Below are positions 17,793-25,952 of a stretch of DNA of 60,273 bases, piece after piece. Source of the DNA: Bacillota bacterium (GTDB taxonomy: Bacteria; Bacillota; Clostridia; Lachnospirales; Lachnospiraceae). A program made the position numbers and the translations under genes. The number at the start of each line of letters is the position of its first letter. Position 1 is the stretch's first letter. The notes beneath the pieces are model-generated. The model was not told the origin of the DNA. It ran no database searches and saw only the letters and a program-made list of their open reading frames with translations. The stretch is taken from contig JAEYGZ010000030.1 of the NCBI GenBank assembly GCA_023409535.1, positions 1 to 60,273 on the forward strand, in the 5' to 3' direction.

Positions 17793-19686
17793 ATGTGCTC
17801 CCTCCCTGCTTATGGACTTTATAGGAATTAATCGCCAAATTTGCATCCACGGGATCCATATAATTCGGTACAACCTGCTTCATCGCATTGATGATCTCAT
17901 TATGTGATTTTGTTTTTAACGCCTTGGATAGTATTTTCAATTTTTTATTCAGCTCATGCTTTGAAATGTTATTTTGATGTTCGATAAATATCTTATGATT
18001 TTTCGTGGCAATGAGATCTTCACTGTTGATCAACAGCTCCTCATACATCTTTTCACCGGGGCGCAGGCCTGTTTCTATAATGGGAATTTCCGTATAGGGG
18101 ATATGTCCCGACAGCCGGATTAAGTTTTCTGCAAGCTCGATTATTTTCACAGGGTCTCCCATATCCAGTACATATACCTCTGAGCTGTTTGCCATGGCTC
18201 CGGCCTGCAATACCAACTGAACCGCCTCTGATAAGGTCATGAAATAGCGGACGATTCTCTTATCTGTAATCGTAACGGGTCCGCCCCCGGCAATCTGCTT
18301 TTGAAATAAGGGTATAACAGAGCCATTGGAACCAAGAACATTTCCGAACCGCACTGCAACAAATTCCGTCTTGCTGCTCCCCTTCATACTTTGGAGAATC
18401 ATTTCACAAAAGCGTTTGCTGGCTCCCATGACACTTGTGGGATTAACCGCCTTATCTGTTGAAATTAGCACAAATTTATCTACTCCATACCGGTTCGCAG
18501 CATGGACCAGATGATAGGTGCCGTAGATATTATTACGAATTGCTTCTTCCGGGCAGTCCTCCATCAGCGGTACATGCTTATGTGCCGCAGCATGAAAGAT
18601 AACATTCGGCCGATGCCGCTCCATCAGCAGGTTGATCTTCTTCCTGTCCCTGACAGATGCAATTTCGACCTTGAGCTTCAGCTGCTCACCATAACACTGC
18701 AGCAGCTCCTGCTGAATATCATAAGCGTTATTCTCATAGTTATCGACAATGATTAATTTTTTTATTTTAATTTTTGCAATCTGCCTGCATATTTCCGATC
18801 CGATGGAGCCTCCGCCCCCGGTTACCATAACAATTTTACCCAGTAAAAATCCTTCGATATCTTCCGTATTCAGTGTAACCTGCGCTCTGCCTAACAATTC
18901 CTCCAGCCTGATATCCCTGAGATTATTCCAAAGATAATCTTCCCCCCGCTCCAATACCATCAGGGAATCCGGCAGTATCTTAACCTTGCAATTATGATTG
19001 GAGCAGGTTTCAAGAATAAATTTCCGTTTCTCATTTGACAGGGAAGGTATTGTAATTACTACCTCCTTTACCGGACAATCCTGAAGGATCTGCTCCAGTT
19101 TTGCAACCGGTCCCTTTACTCCTATTTTTCGAATCCTTTTTCCGATCTTCTCAATACTGTCATCTATAAAATAAACAGCATCATAACGGCACTTGGAACT
19201 GGCTTCGATTTCTTCCAGAAGTGCTACACCCGCTTCACCGGCACCATAGATTGCAAGCGGGATTTCATTCCGTCTGGCTCTATTCTTCCGGTATCTGCGC
19301 AGTTGTCTGTAGCACATGCGCATCAGCAGCATACCTAAAAAAGAAATTGAATATCCGGCAAGGGAAAACAAAGTTGAAATACCATTATTTAAAAGGAGAT
19401 GATTTAATACGATGAAGATCAGCAAGCTTCCGATACCGCCGAAAAGCAGCATGATATATTCGATAGACTGTGCATATCTCCATAAACTGTCATAAGTCTT
19501 ACAGCAGCCCTGAGCCACAATCCAGCATAATATAAACAGCATCAGATACGAAAACAGCTGATATATATCAGTCTCTCCCGTTCCGCGATTCTCCGGCAGA
19601 ATATAGAACAGGGCACTGCTTACACTGATGATAATAATCAAATCCATTATGAAAACTACCATTTTACGGTACTTGCGAATTTTCAT
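17791..19686 (-). CDS. membrane-anchored NDP-sugar 4,6-dehydratase (FlaA1/CapD/WbpM type)
   Basis: A 631-residue protein. The N-terminal ~130 residues contain four membrane helices, then a CoA-binding-like Rossmann region (YGAGEAGVALLEEIE), then the catalytic SDR domain with MVTGGGGSIGSEI and LISTDKAVNPTSVMGASKR. This long form is typical of WbpM/PglF enzymes that convert UDP-GlcNAc to the 4-keto-6-deoxy sugar. The gene begins four bases inside the phosphatase gene and has AGGAGG before its ATG. Its product could feed both the reductase at 14995 and CapF. Confidence 0.92.
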   Translation of the reverse strand: MKIRKYRKMVVFIMDLIIIISVSSALFYILPENRGTGETDIYQLFSYLMLFILCWIVAQGCCKTYDSLWRYAQSIEYIMLLFGGIGSLLIFIVLNHLLLNNGISTLFSLAGYSISFLGMLLMRMCYRQLRRYRKNRARRNEIPLAIYGAGEAGVALLEEIEASSKCRYDAVYFIDDSIEKIGKRIRKIGVKGPVAKLEQILQDCPVKEVVITIPSLSNEKRKFILETCSNHNCKVKILPDSLMVLERGEDYLWNNLRDIRLEELLGRAQVTLNTEDIEGFLLGKIVMVTGGGGSIGSEICRQIAKIKIKKLIIVDNYENNAYDIQQELLQCYGEQLKLKVEIASVRDRKKINLLMERHRPNVIFHAAAHKHVPLMEDCPEEAIRNNIYGTYHLVHAANRYGVDKFVLISTDKAVNPTSVMGASKRFCEMILQSMKGSSKTEFVAVRFGNVLGSNGSVIPLFQKQIAGGGPVTITDKRIVRYFMTLSEAVQLVLQAGAMANSSEVYVLDMGDPVKIIELAENLIRLSGHIPYTEIPIIETGLRPGEKMYEELLINSEDLIATKNHKIFIEHQNNISKHELNKKLKILSKALKTKSHNEIINAMKQVVPNYMDPVDANLAINSYKVHKQGGST

Positions 19687-20393
19687 TTGATTGCCTCCTG
19701 TTTCCGGAGATCTGTACCCTTGACAATGGATATTGCATGAAAATTTAATTTTTCTATATAATTTGTTCCCAGTTTTTCCTCGATCTGATGAAAGGCCTCA
19801 AGCATAACAGGGGGCCGTGTCCGATTATTGTGGCAATCACTTCCGATAACGTCGATATAACCTTTTTTTAAATAATGAAAAGCTTTTTTCCGGGTTTTTC
19901 GATTAAGTATCATAGAAGTATTCATTTGAATAAAACAGCCTAATTCTTTCAACGCTTTGATCTGTTTTATCTTCACGGCAGGATAACGCTCAATATGTGC
20001 AATAATCGGAATAATGCCGTAATAGCTAATTAACCGGTCCAGGCTGTCTATTAGTCTGCTATCCCATTTTTTCAGAAACGGTAATTCCAATAGCAGGTAT
20101 CCGGTATTTTCAATACATAGCTTGCTTAAATCCGTATAATGAAACAGGTAATCATGAAGGAAGGTCTCGCTGGCAGGAATTAAATGAATGCGAGCCTCCT
20201 TCATTTGCAGCAATGCATTTGACCGATGCTCAAGGAAATATTCCAATGAGGTTTTTGTGGGGTCAAAGTGCGGAGTACAAACTGCTTCCATTACCCCTTG
20301 CTTATATAGTTCCTCTGTCATCTCCAATGCTTCTTCCACACATTGGGGACCATCATCTATTGCAGGAAGGATGTGGGTATGAAGGTCAATCAT
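19683..20393 (-). CDS. CpsB/YwqE-type PHP-domain tyrosine phosphatase
   Basis: A 236-residue metal-dependent phosphatase of the polymerase-and-histidinol-phosphatase fold. Metal ligands are seen in IDLHTHILPAIDDGP at the N-terminus, in VCTPHF, in IIAHIERYP and in VIGSDCHNN near the C-terminus. In Firmicutes these enzymes dephosphorylate the tyrosine cluster of the capsule BY-kinase and so control chain length and export. It overlaps the kinase gene by 8 bases and the dehydratase gene by 4, so the three are co-translated. Confidence 0.93.
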   Translation of the reverse strand: MIDLHTHILPAIDDGPQCVEEALEMTEELYKQGVMEAVCTPHFDPTKTSLEYFLEHRSNALLQMKEARIHLIPASETFLHDYLFHYTDLSKLCIENTGYLLLELPFLKKWDSRLIDSLDRLISYYGIIPIIAHIERYPAVKIKQIKALKELGCFIQMNTSMILNRKTRKKAFHYLKKGYIDVIGSDCHNNRTRPPVMLEAFHQIEEKLGTNYIEKLNFHAISIVKGTDLRKQEAIK

Positions 20394-21810
20394 GCTTGCT
20401 TCTGTACGAATAATATTGGGATTTCGACCGATTATCCTGATTCATGGAAATTCCGTTCAAGACAAATCCTAATATATTCGCTCCGACCAATTCATATTTT
20501 GTAATTGCTGTCGCAATATTCGGATGAGATGTGTAATTCTCACGAACCACAATCACCATCCCGTCAACCAGCTTTAAAAGACTTAAAGAATCCGCAACAA
20601 TATTAACCGGAGGAGAATCGAAAATAATATAATCATAATAATTTTCCTGATACAGCATAAACTCCTCCATTGCATCCAAGGACAGCAGCTCCGCGGGGTT
20701 AGGCGGAATTGCTCCCATGGTGATAACATGCAGATTCTCATATCCCGTATCCTGCAAGACATCCTTATCTTTGGCCAGCCCGGATAATAATTCACTGACA
20801 CCCGGACTGCTTTTTAGCTTAAAGATATTATGGAGCCTGCCTCTCCTTAAATCACAATCTACCAATAGTACCTTGGCACCGGTCTGAGCAATGGCAATAC
20901 CAATTCCGGCGCATACCGTACTCTTGCCATCCATGGATACCGGACTGTTAATCAGTACCTTTTTGCAGCCGTCCCCGCACAAGGTATAGCGTAAATTTGC
21001 CCGTAATGCTTTATACGCCTCGGAGATCATGAAATCATGATCTTCTGCTACCTCCTGGTTATTCCATATGTTTTTTCTGAATCTATGGAAAAATATATGA
21101 CTGGCTCTGCCGGTCAAATTTGAAAAAATCTTCTGTTCTTTGATTTTGCGAGAACTGTAATCAGGTATCTCGCCCAAGATCGGTCTATTATACTTCTTCT
21201 TCAGTTCCTCCCGTCCTTTTACATTCACATCAATAATTTCCAGCAGAAAAATTGCCAGTACGGCCAGTATAAATCCTACGATACCGCCGGTGGCAGTATT
21301 CAATAATAAATTCGGACCCGAGGGCGCTCCGGGAACGATTGCAGGATCTACAACACTGATTTCTGCCGAAGGCTTGATACTTTTTATCAATTCAGGTGCT
21401 ATTTCCTGCATTATAGATACCAATTCATAGGAAATTTCAGCATTATCCGAAGTAACACTGATTTCAAATATTTCCGTACTATTGATTGAGTTGATTTTTG
21501 TCATTCTTCGCAGCTGTTCCGGAGAATAAGGCAACCGGCTCTCCTCCCGGACACGATTATAAAAAACCTTTGTCTGTAAAAAACTGATGTAAGTATTTAC
21601 CGCCTTTTGTGCATAGTTTAAGTCATTGATATCCGCAGAATCAGTTGAATCCTTTGAATTGACATATAATTGTGCTGTTGCGGTGTAGGACGGATTCATA
21701 ACATATCGGGTTAATATAAAAAAGATACTTAACCCCGCTAAGGTACAGATTATCACTATAATGAAACGCTTTCGAAACAAAGCGAATACTTCTTTTGCAG
21801 TGAATTCCAT
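20386..21810 (-). CDS. fused chain-length regulator / BY tyrosine kinase (CpsC-CpsD)
   Basis: A 474-residue protein combining a Wzz-type membrane domain (helices about 17-36 and 175-192 around an extracellular loop) with a cytoplasmic BY-kinase. Kinase motifs are Walker A SPVSMDGKST at 289-298, Walker A' KVLLVDCD at 313-320 and Walker B YIIFDSPP at 394-401. The tail carries a short tyrosine cluster (Y466, Y467, Y469), the expected autophosphorylation site. Streptococcal and Bacillus systems split these two functions, so the fusion resembles proteobacterial Wzc. AAAAGGAGG precedes the ATG. It is the first gene of the locus. Confidence 0.93.
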   Translation of the reverse strand: MEFTAKEVFALFRKRFIIVIICTLAGLSIFFILTRYVMNPSYTATAQLYVNSKDSTDSADINDLNYAQKAVNTYISFLQTKVFYNRVREESRLPYSPEQLRRMTKINSINSTEIFEISVTSDNAEISYELVSIMQEIAPELIKSIKPSAEISVVDPAIVPGAPSGPNLLLNTATGGIVGFILAVLAIFLLEIIDVNVKGREELKKKYNRPILGEIPDYSSRKIKEQKIFSNLTGRASHIFFHRFRKNIWNNQEVAEDHDFMISEAYKALRANLRYTLCGDGCKKVLINSPVSMDGKSTVCAGIGIAIAQTGAKVLLVDCDLRRGRLHNIFKLKSSPGVSELLSGLAKDKDVLQDTGYENLHVITMGAIPPNPAELLSLDAMEEFMLYQENYYDYIIFDSPPVNIVADSLSLLKLVDGMVIVVRENYTSHPNIATAITKYELVGANILGFVLNGISMNQDNRSKSQYYSYRSKHD

Positions 21811-21898
21811 CAGTGCATCCTCCTTTTACTATGCGGTTTTCCGGTCTATGATGTTTCATGCCCATTAGGTATCTATTGATATACTATGTTAAAAGCTG

Positions 21899-21927
21899 GT
21901 ATTAAGTGAAATAAAACAGCATGTCAA
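21899..21927 (-). promoter_or_regulatory. putative promoter of the polysaccharide locus
   Basis: On the minus strand, TTGACA (21927-21922) and TAATAC (21904-21899) are separated by 17 bases, about 90 bases upstream of the first gene of the locus. The -35 is consensus; the -10 is a poor match, so this is tentative. The -35 lies inside the left arm of the hairpin at 21912-21967. Confidence 0.4.
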
Positions 21928-21967
21928 ACGGTTTTGAATTTTCAAAACTGTACGGCATGCTGTTTTA
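21912..21967. terminator. long two-part hairpin between the TetR gene and the polysaccharide locus
   Basis: Outer arms of 12 bp (21912-21923 and 21956-21967) pair perfectly, and an inner 8-bp stem (21931-21938 with 21941-21948) forms a nearly continuous hairpin with a 2-base loop. On the minus strand it lies downstream of the TetR gene and is followed by a T-rich stretch, so it can end that transcript. It also overlaps the putative -35 of the polysaccharide locus. Confidence 0.55.
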
Positions 21968-22084
21968 CGATCATTTCTATCGGCGATTTCGTAAATTACA
22001 AAATATTAATTATCCTCATTATACGAATACCAGTCAGCTTCCTCTGCACCTTCTCCTCTCAATATTCCGTTCAGATATCCGATA

Positions 22085-22696
22085 TTATACCTCACATGAC
22101 GGTTCTGCGTTATTGCCAAGTAAATTTCGCGGCACATCCCGGAAAACCATCGCAAGCATATCTGCCAGCTCCTCCGGTGTTTCTTTCATCCCTCCGCTCA
22201 GCCATTCGCCAAGAATGCTTGTTTGAATACCGATGATAATAGCAATCATATATCGTTCCGGTACTCTCAGAATTTGCCCCTGTAACCTGCTGTGAATAAT
22301 TCCCCGGATCATTTCCCCCAGTTTGTACATAAAAGCCGGATCACCGTTCTTACTGAGGATCAATGCAAAAAAGCGATGATTTTCCTGAATATACTTGAAT
22401 AAATGATGTACAATCTGCTGAACCTCCTCATGATGGAAATCCTTTGTCTGAATCACTTTCAGGGGCAGTTCATTAACAATTCCGTGAACTTTTGTAAGAA
22501 CGTCATTTTCGATCTGCTCCAGTAAATCAAACTTATCTTTATAATGAAGGTAAAAGGTGTTCCTGCTGATAAACGCTTTCTTGCTGAGATTCTCCACAGT
22601 GATTTTTGTAAAACCGATTGTTTCCATCAGGTCAAAGAAAGCGTCCTTAATCATCTGGCGTGTCCGGACCACTCTCAAATCTGTCTGCTTCTCCAT
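22085..22696 (-). CDS. TetR/AcrR-family regulator
   Basis: A 203-residue regulator. Residues about 10-56 form the TetR helix-turn-helix (MIKDAFFDLMETIGFTKITV followed by ISRNTFYLHYKDKFDLLEQI); the C-terminal ligand domain is of the type found in TetR_C_8-like regulators. AAGGAG precedes the ATG. It is divergent from an ABC exporter operon, and an inverted repeat in the intergenic region overlaps the exporter promoter, so it most likely represses that operon. Confidence 0.9.
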   Translation of the reverse strand: MEKQTDLRVVRTRQMIKDAFFDLMETIGFTKITVENLSKKAFISRNTFYLHYKDKFDLLEQIENDVLTKVHGIVNELPLKVIQTKDFHHEEVQQIVHHLFKYIQENHRFFALILSKNGDPAFMYKLGEMIRGIIHSRLQGQILRVPERYMIAIIIGIQTSILGEWLSGGMKETPEELADMLAMVFRDVPRNLLGNNAEPSCEV

Positions 22697-22728
22697 GTAC
22701 TGCTCTCCTTATGTTATTCTCCTTACAT

Positions 22729-22757
22729 AATGGACATTTTATCAAAAAGTGACCATT
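22729..22757. promoter_or_regulatory. candidate TetR operator
   Basis: Imperfect inverted repeat AATGGACA (22729-22736) and TGACCATT (22750-22757), 7 of 8 positions matching, with a 13-base spacer. The similarity extends outward to TTAC/GTAA with a 2-base offset. The right arm touches the -35 of the exporter promoter. Confidence 0.5.
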
Positions 22758-22785
22758 GTAATATATAAGACAGGTGTATTATAAT
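22756..22785 (+). promoter_or_regulatory. promoter of the ABC exporter operon
   Basis: TTGTAA (22756-22761) and TATAAT (22780-22785) with an 18-base spacer, about 25 bases upstream of the first possible start codon. The -10 is perfect. Confidence 0.6.
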
Positions 22786-22809
22786 TTGCAATAGATTAAA
22801 AGTCAACTA

Positions 22810-23556
22810 ATGAAGGAGGCCCTTCCCTTGGATATACAACTAAATCAGGTCTGCAAAAGCTTTGGCAGGAAGCCTGCTGTTCAAGATATGACATTTACAG
22901 TTTCCTCAGGCGATATCGTATGCTTGTTAGGTCCTTCCGGTTCCGGCAAGACTACCACAATTCGCTTGCTGATCGGAGCGATCGCCGCTGACAGCGGTAC
23001 CATTCAAATTGGGAATACATCCGTTCCCAATCGGCAGCTTTTAAAGAAGATCGGTTTTATGCCCCAAAATGACGCCTTGTATGATGATCTGAGCGGGGAG
23101 AACAACCTGAAATTCTTCGCGGAATGCTATGGTATGAAAAAGCAGGCAATCAATGAAAAAATCCCTGAGCTGCTGTCATTGGTCGGTTTAACAGAAGACC
23201 GAAAAAAACCGGTAGGTCAATATTCGGGCGGTATGAAGAAAAGACTGTCCCTTGCGGCAGCACTCATTCACGAACCTGATATCCTGCTGCTGGATGAGCC
23301 AACCGTCGGTATCGATCCGGTATTGCGGCGTTCCATCTGGAATCGTTTTAAAGCAATCAAAAAATCCGGCAAGACAATTCTTGTTTCCACCCATGTGATG
23401 GATGAAGTAACCGAATGTGATAAGGCTGCTTTAATTTATGACGGCCGGCTGATCGAATATGATTGTGTCGCACCTCTCTTATCCAAAACCCAAAGCGGCA
23501 GGGTGGAGGAATTGTTCTTTATGGCAGCGGAACAAAAGAAGGGAGGCATTATTTAA
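22810..23556 (+). CDS. ABC transporter ATPase (ABC-2 exporter)
   Basis: A cytoplasmic ATPase of about 248 residues for an exporter. Walker A is GPSGSGKTT, the Q-loop is IGFMPQND, the signature YSGGMKKR, Walker B ILLLDEP and the H-loop STHVMDE. It pairs with the downstream permease, with which its stop codon overlaps by one base (TAATG). The listed ATG actually contains the AAGGAGG; a TTG at 22828, eight bases after that motif, may be the real start. Adjacent TetR control suggests export of a drug, antimicrobial peptide or lipid-like toxic compound. Confidence 0.92.
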   Translation: MKEALPLDIQLNQVCKSFGRKPAVQDMTFTVSSGDIVCLLGPSGSGKTTTIRLLIGAIAADSGTIQIGNTSVPNRQLLKKIGFMPQNDALYDDLSGENNLKFFAECYGMKKQAINEKIPELLSLVGLTEDRKKPVGQYSGGMKKRLSLAAALIHEPDILLLDEPTVGIDPVLRRSIWNRFKAIKKSGKTILVSTHVMDEVTECDKAALIYDGRLIEYDCVAPLLSKTQSGRVEELFFMAAEQKKGGII

Positions 23557-24581
23557 TGAAAGCTTTAATGAAACGCGTCATAAGGCAGATTGCCGGAGAT
23601 AAACGCACCGTAGCCATGTTCATCCTCGCGCCGATATTAATATTATCCCTGCTGTATCTGCTTCTGGGTGACTCAGCCTATACGCCTGTTATCGCTATGG
23701 ATGAAGATAATCTTCCGCCTGCTCTGGTTTCGTCACTGAAGGGGCAGGATGCAGATTTCATAGATATAAAGATCTCCGGTGATTTTGATACAGCGGATTA
23801 CCTTTCTGAGAATAAGGATATCGATGCAGTGTTGGAGGTAACCCCCGGCGGAATGAACATTACCATGTATGAAGCCTCCGCTAAAAGCGGTGCGGCTATG
23901 AAGGCAATTCAAAAAGCAGCCGCTTCCTTAAATCCCGGATCACATCTGGAAACGAACTATGTACTTGGTACCTCTGAAGAATCGTTGTTTGATTCCATGG
24001 GTTATGTTTTTCTTGGAGTTATTTCCTTTTTCCTGATTTTTATTGTATCCGGTATGGCACTGGTTCGGGAGCGAAGCGCCGGTACCCTGGAACGCATGCT
24101 CATGACACCCATCACACGCAGCAGTGTGGTTGCCGGTTATACTGCGGGATACAGTTTGTTTGCGGTTGTTCAGGGGGTGATTCTTGTTCTGTATACCATT
24201 TACGTTCTGGGAATACCCTGTGAAGGCAACGTTGTGTGGGTGGTACTGATCATGCTCTTGTTAGCAATAACCTCCGTTTCCTTCGGAGAATTGATTTCCA
24301 TATTCTCCAATACGGAATTTCAGGTGGTTCAGCTTATCCCCATCGCCATTATACCGCAGATCTTCTTCTCAGGTATGATTCCGCTTGATACCATTCCCTA
24401 TCACTTGGGCAAGCTCTGTTATGTCATGCCGGTATATTATGGCTGTACGGCCATTAAAAAGGTAATGCTTGCAGGCGAAGGTCCCGGTTCCATCTGGCCG
24501 TTTATGCTGGCGCTGCTGGGTTATATTGCTGTGCTTGGCGTATTAAACTCCCTGATCCTGAAAAAATACCGGAAAATCTGA
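23556..24581 (+). CDS. ABC-2 type permease
   Basis: A 341-residue membrane protein with an N-terminal membrane helix (MFILAPILILSLLYLLLG), a large extracytoplasmic domain and five further helices near the C-terminus, matching the ABC-2/DrrB/LnrN-like layout. The start at 23556 is set by GGAGG upstream and by the TAATG overlap with the ATPase gene; an earlier in-frame ATG inside the ATPase gene is not used. It forms the channel of the exporter. Confidence 0.9.
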   Translation: MKALMKRVIRQIAGDKRTVAMFILAPILILSLLYLLLGDSAYTPVIAMDEDNLPPALVSSLKGQDADFIDIKISGDFDTADYLSENKDIDAVLEVTPGGMNITMYEASAKSGAAMKAIQKAAASLNPGSHLETNYVLGTSEESLFDSMGYVFLGVISFFLIFIVSGMALVRERSAGTLERMLMTPITRSSVVAGYTAGYSLFAVVQGVILVLYTIYVLGIPCEGNVVWVVLIMLLLAITSVSFGELISIFSNTEFQVVQLIPIAIIPQIFFSGMIPLDTIPYHLGKLCYVMPVYYGCTAIKKVMLAGEGPGSIWPFMLALLGYIAVLGVLNSLILKKYRKI

Positions 24582-24600
24582 TCTTTCTCAATTCAATAGA

Positions 24601-24645
24601 AACAACCTGCGAGGAATGCCGGTGAATGCTGCCCCGCAGGTTGTT
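24601..24645. terminator. hairpin between convergent exporter and VOC genes
   Basis: Perfect 11-bp stem of 24601-24611 with 24635-24645 (AACAACCTGCG / CGCAGGTTGTT), loop 23 bases. It lies 20 bases after the permease stop and before the end of the convergent gene. The U-tracts are short, so efficiency is uncertain. Confidence 0.6.
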
Positions 24646-24666
24646 CTGATTCCGGTCTGTCACTGA

Positions 24667-25029
24667 TTACAGGTTCTCCACAAACTGTACCTTCACACCA
24701 TTCGGGTCAAGCACGTAGAAAAACTTTACATGGGGATTCGGTGAAAATGGTCCGCCTACGATCGTGATCCCCTTTTCCTTAAGCTCTGCCATGGACCTGT
24801 CAACCGAGTCAACCACAAAGCCAAGGGAAATATCTGTTCCATAATTTAAGTTTCTCTCTTGAGCCGGTGTCATTAACTCTATCTCAGTTCCGCCGTCTCC
24901 TAAGAATGTAATCTCAACTCCGGGACCGGCATTCAATCTCCTGTTTATCTTTAACCCTACGATATCCTGATAGAATTGAATTGATTCCTCCATGTTCTTT
25001 ACTATAATCGTTGTCCAACAAAATTTCAT
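24667..25029 (-). CDS. VOC superfamily (glyoxalase/bleomycin-resistance fold) protein
   Basis: A 120-residue single-module VOC protein. It shows the paired beta-alpha-beta repeats with FCWTTIIVKNMEESIQFYQD at the start, a central IELMTPAQ and the ending VKFFYVLDPNGVKVQFVENL, which includes the metal-ligand glutamate position. Members range from lactoylglutathione lyases to antibiotic-binding proteins, so the substrate is open. It is the last gene of a leftward group with a methyltransferase and a phosphoesterase. Confidence 0.85.
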   Translation of the reverse strand: MKFCWTTIIVKNMEESIQFYQDIVGLKINRRLNAGPGVEITFLGDGGTEIELMTPAQERNLNYGTDISLGFVVDSVDRSMAELKEKGITIVGGPFSPNPHVKFFYVLDPNGVKVQFVENL

Positions 25030-25098
25030 TCTGATTTTCCTGTATGATCTCCGGTAATCATACTTTTCCTTTCTTATAAGACTTAAGTTATAGAATAC

Positions 25099-25887
25099 TT
25101 ATTTTAAAACCGACCATAAAATAGCATGATCAGTCGTTTCACTGATGGGATTGCGCCGGAAGTCACCATACTCTTCTTCCACCTCCAGTCCTGATTCCCT
25201 CAGCCACCGGTGTACCTGCGTCAATGTCGGTACATGCTTTGCCCAGGTCTGGTAAACAGATGCAGTTTCTCCATCCGGCATCGTAAAATCAAATCTCCTG
25301 CTTCCTGATGCCATCTGTGTTGCAGAATCATAGGAAGTATTGATTACAAAGAATTTGCCATACACACCGGAAGCATCTGCACCCTCATAAATCAGTCTTC
25401 CTTCGTTAGGTGCGAATATCTTCTCCGGATGAGCGAAGAGTCCAAACTCTAAAATGAGATGGCCGCCTGTCTTTAAAGCTTTAGCCGCTTTACTGATAAA
25501 TAATCTCTGAATATCCTCATAGGGAAGGACTCCTTCTACATTAAGCAGTAAATTGCCGCCCATAATCACAATATCATAATCAGAGCCCCAATCACCTTCT
25601 ATGGCGTCCATTTGTCTGCAGTTCAGATTTGATAACGAAGATTTGCGGGCAATCAGCTCCAGCATCTTATCGTTCCTGTCAAAGCCTGACACCGTATGCC
25701 CAGCCTCGGCAAGAGGCACCAGTATACGGCCGCTTCCGCAGGCCGCCTCAAGAATATTTACAGGCTTATCCCCAACCATATCCAGGTATAAATCAACGTC
25801 CTCCCTGAACTCCTCCATCCTATCATAGATATTGGTATACCATTTACTATATATTTCGTTGATATTCTCCAAATAGTATTCCCCCAT
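25099..25887 (-). CDS. class I SAM-dependent methyltransferase
   Basis: A methyltransferase of up to 262 residues. Motif I is NILEAACGSGRILVPLAEAG and motif II is SGFDRNDKMLELI, then a DYDIVIMGGNLLLNV motif IV. No clear ribosome binding site precedes the listed ATG; GGGGGA just inside the gene suggests a TTG five codons downstream as an alternative start. The substrate is not predictable. Confidence 0.85.
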   Translation of the reverse strand: MGEYYLENINEIYSKWYTNIYDRMEEFREDVDLYLDMVGDKPVNILEAACGSGRILVPLAEAGHTVSGFDRNDKMLELIARKSSLSNLNCRQMDAIEGDWGSDYDIVIMGGNLLLNVEGVLPYEDIQRLFISKAAKALKTGGHLILEFGLFAHPEKIFAPNEGRLIYEGADASGVYGKFFVINTSYDSATQMASGSRRFDFTMPDGETASVYQTWAKHVPTLTQVHRWLRESGLEVEEEYGDFRRNPISETTDHAILWSVLK

Positions 25888-25952
25888 TTGTTATCATTTT
25901 AAAGCAGCCAATGTACAATCCGTTCCGGCTTTCTTGGCACACAATACTCCTA

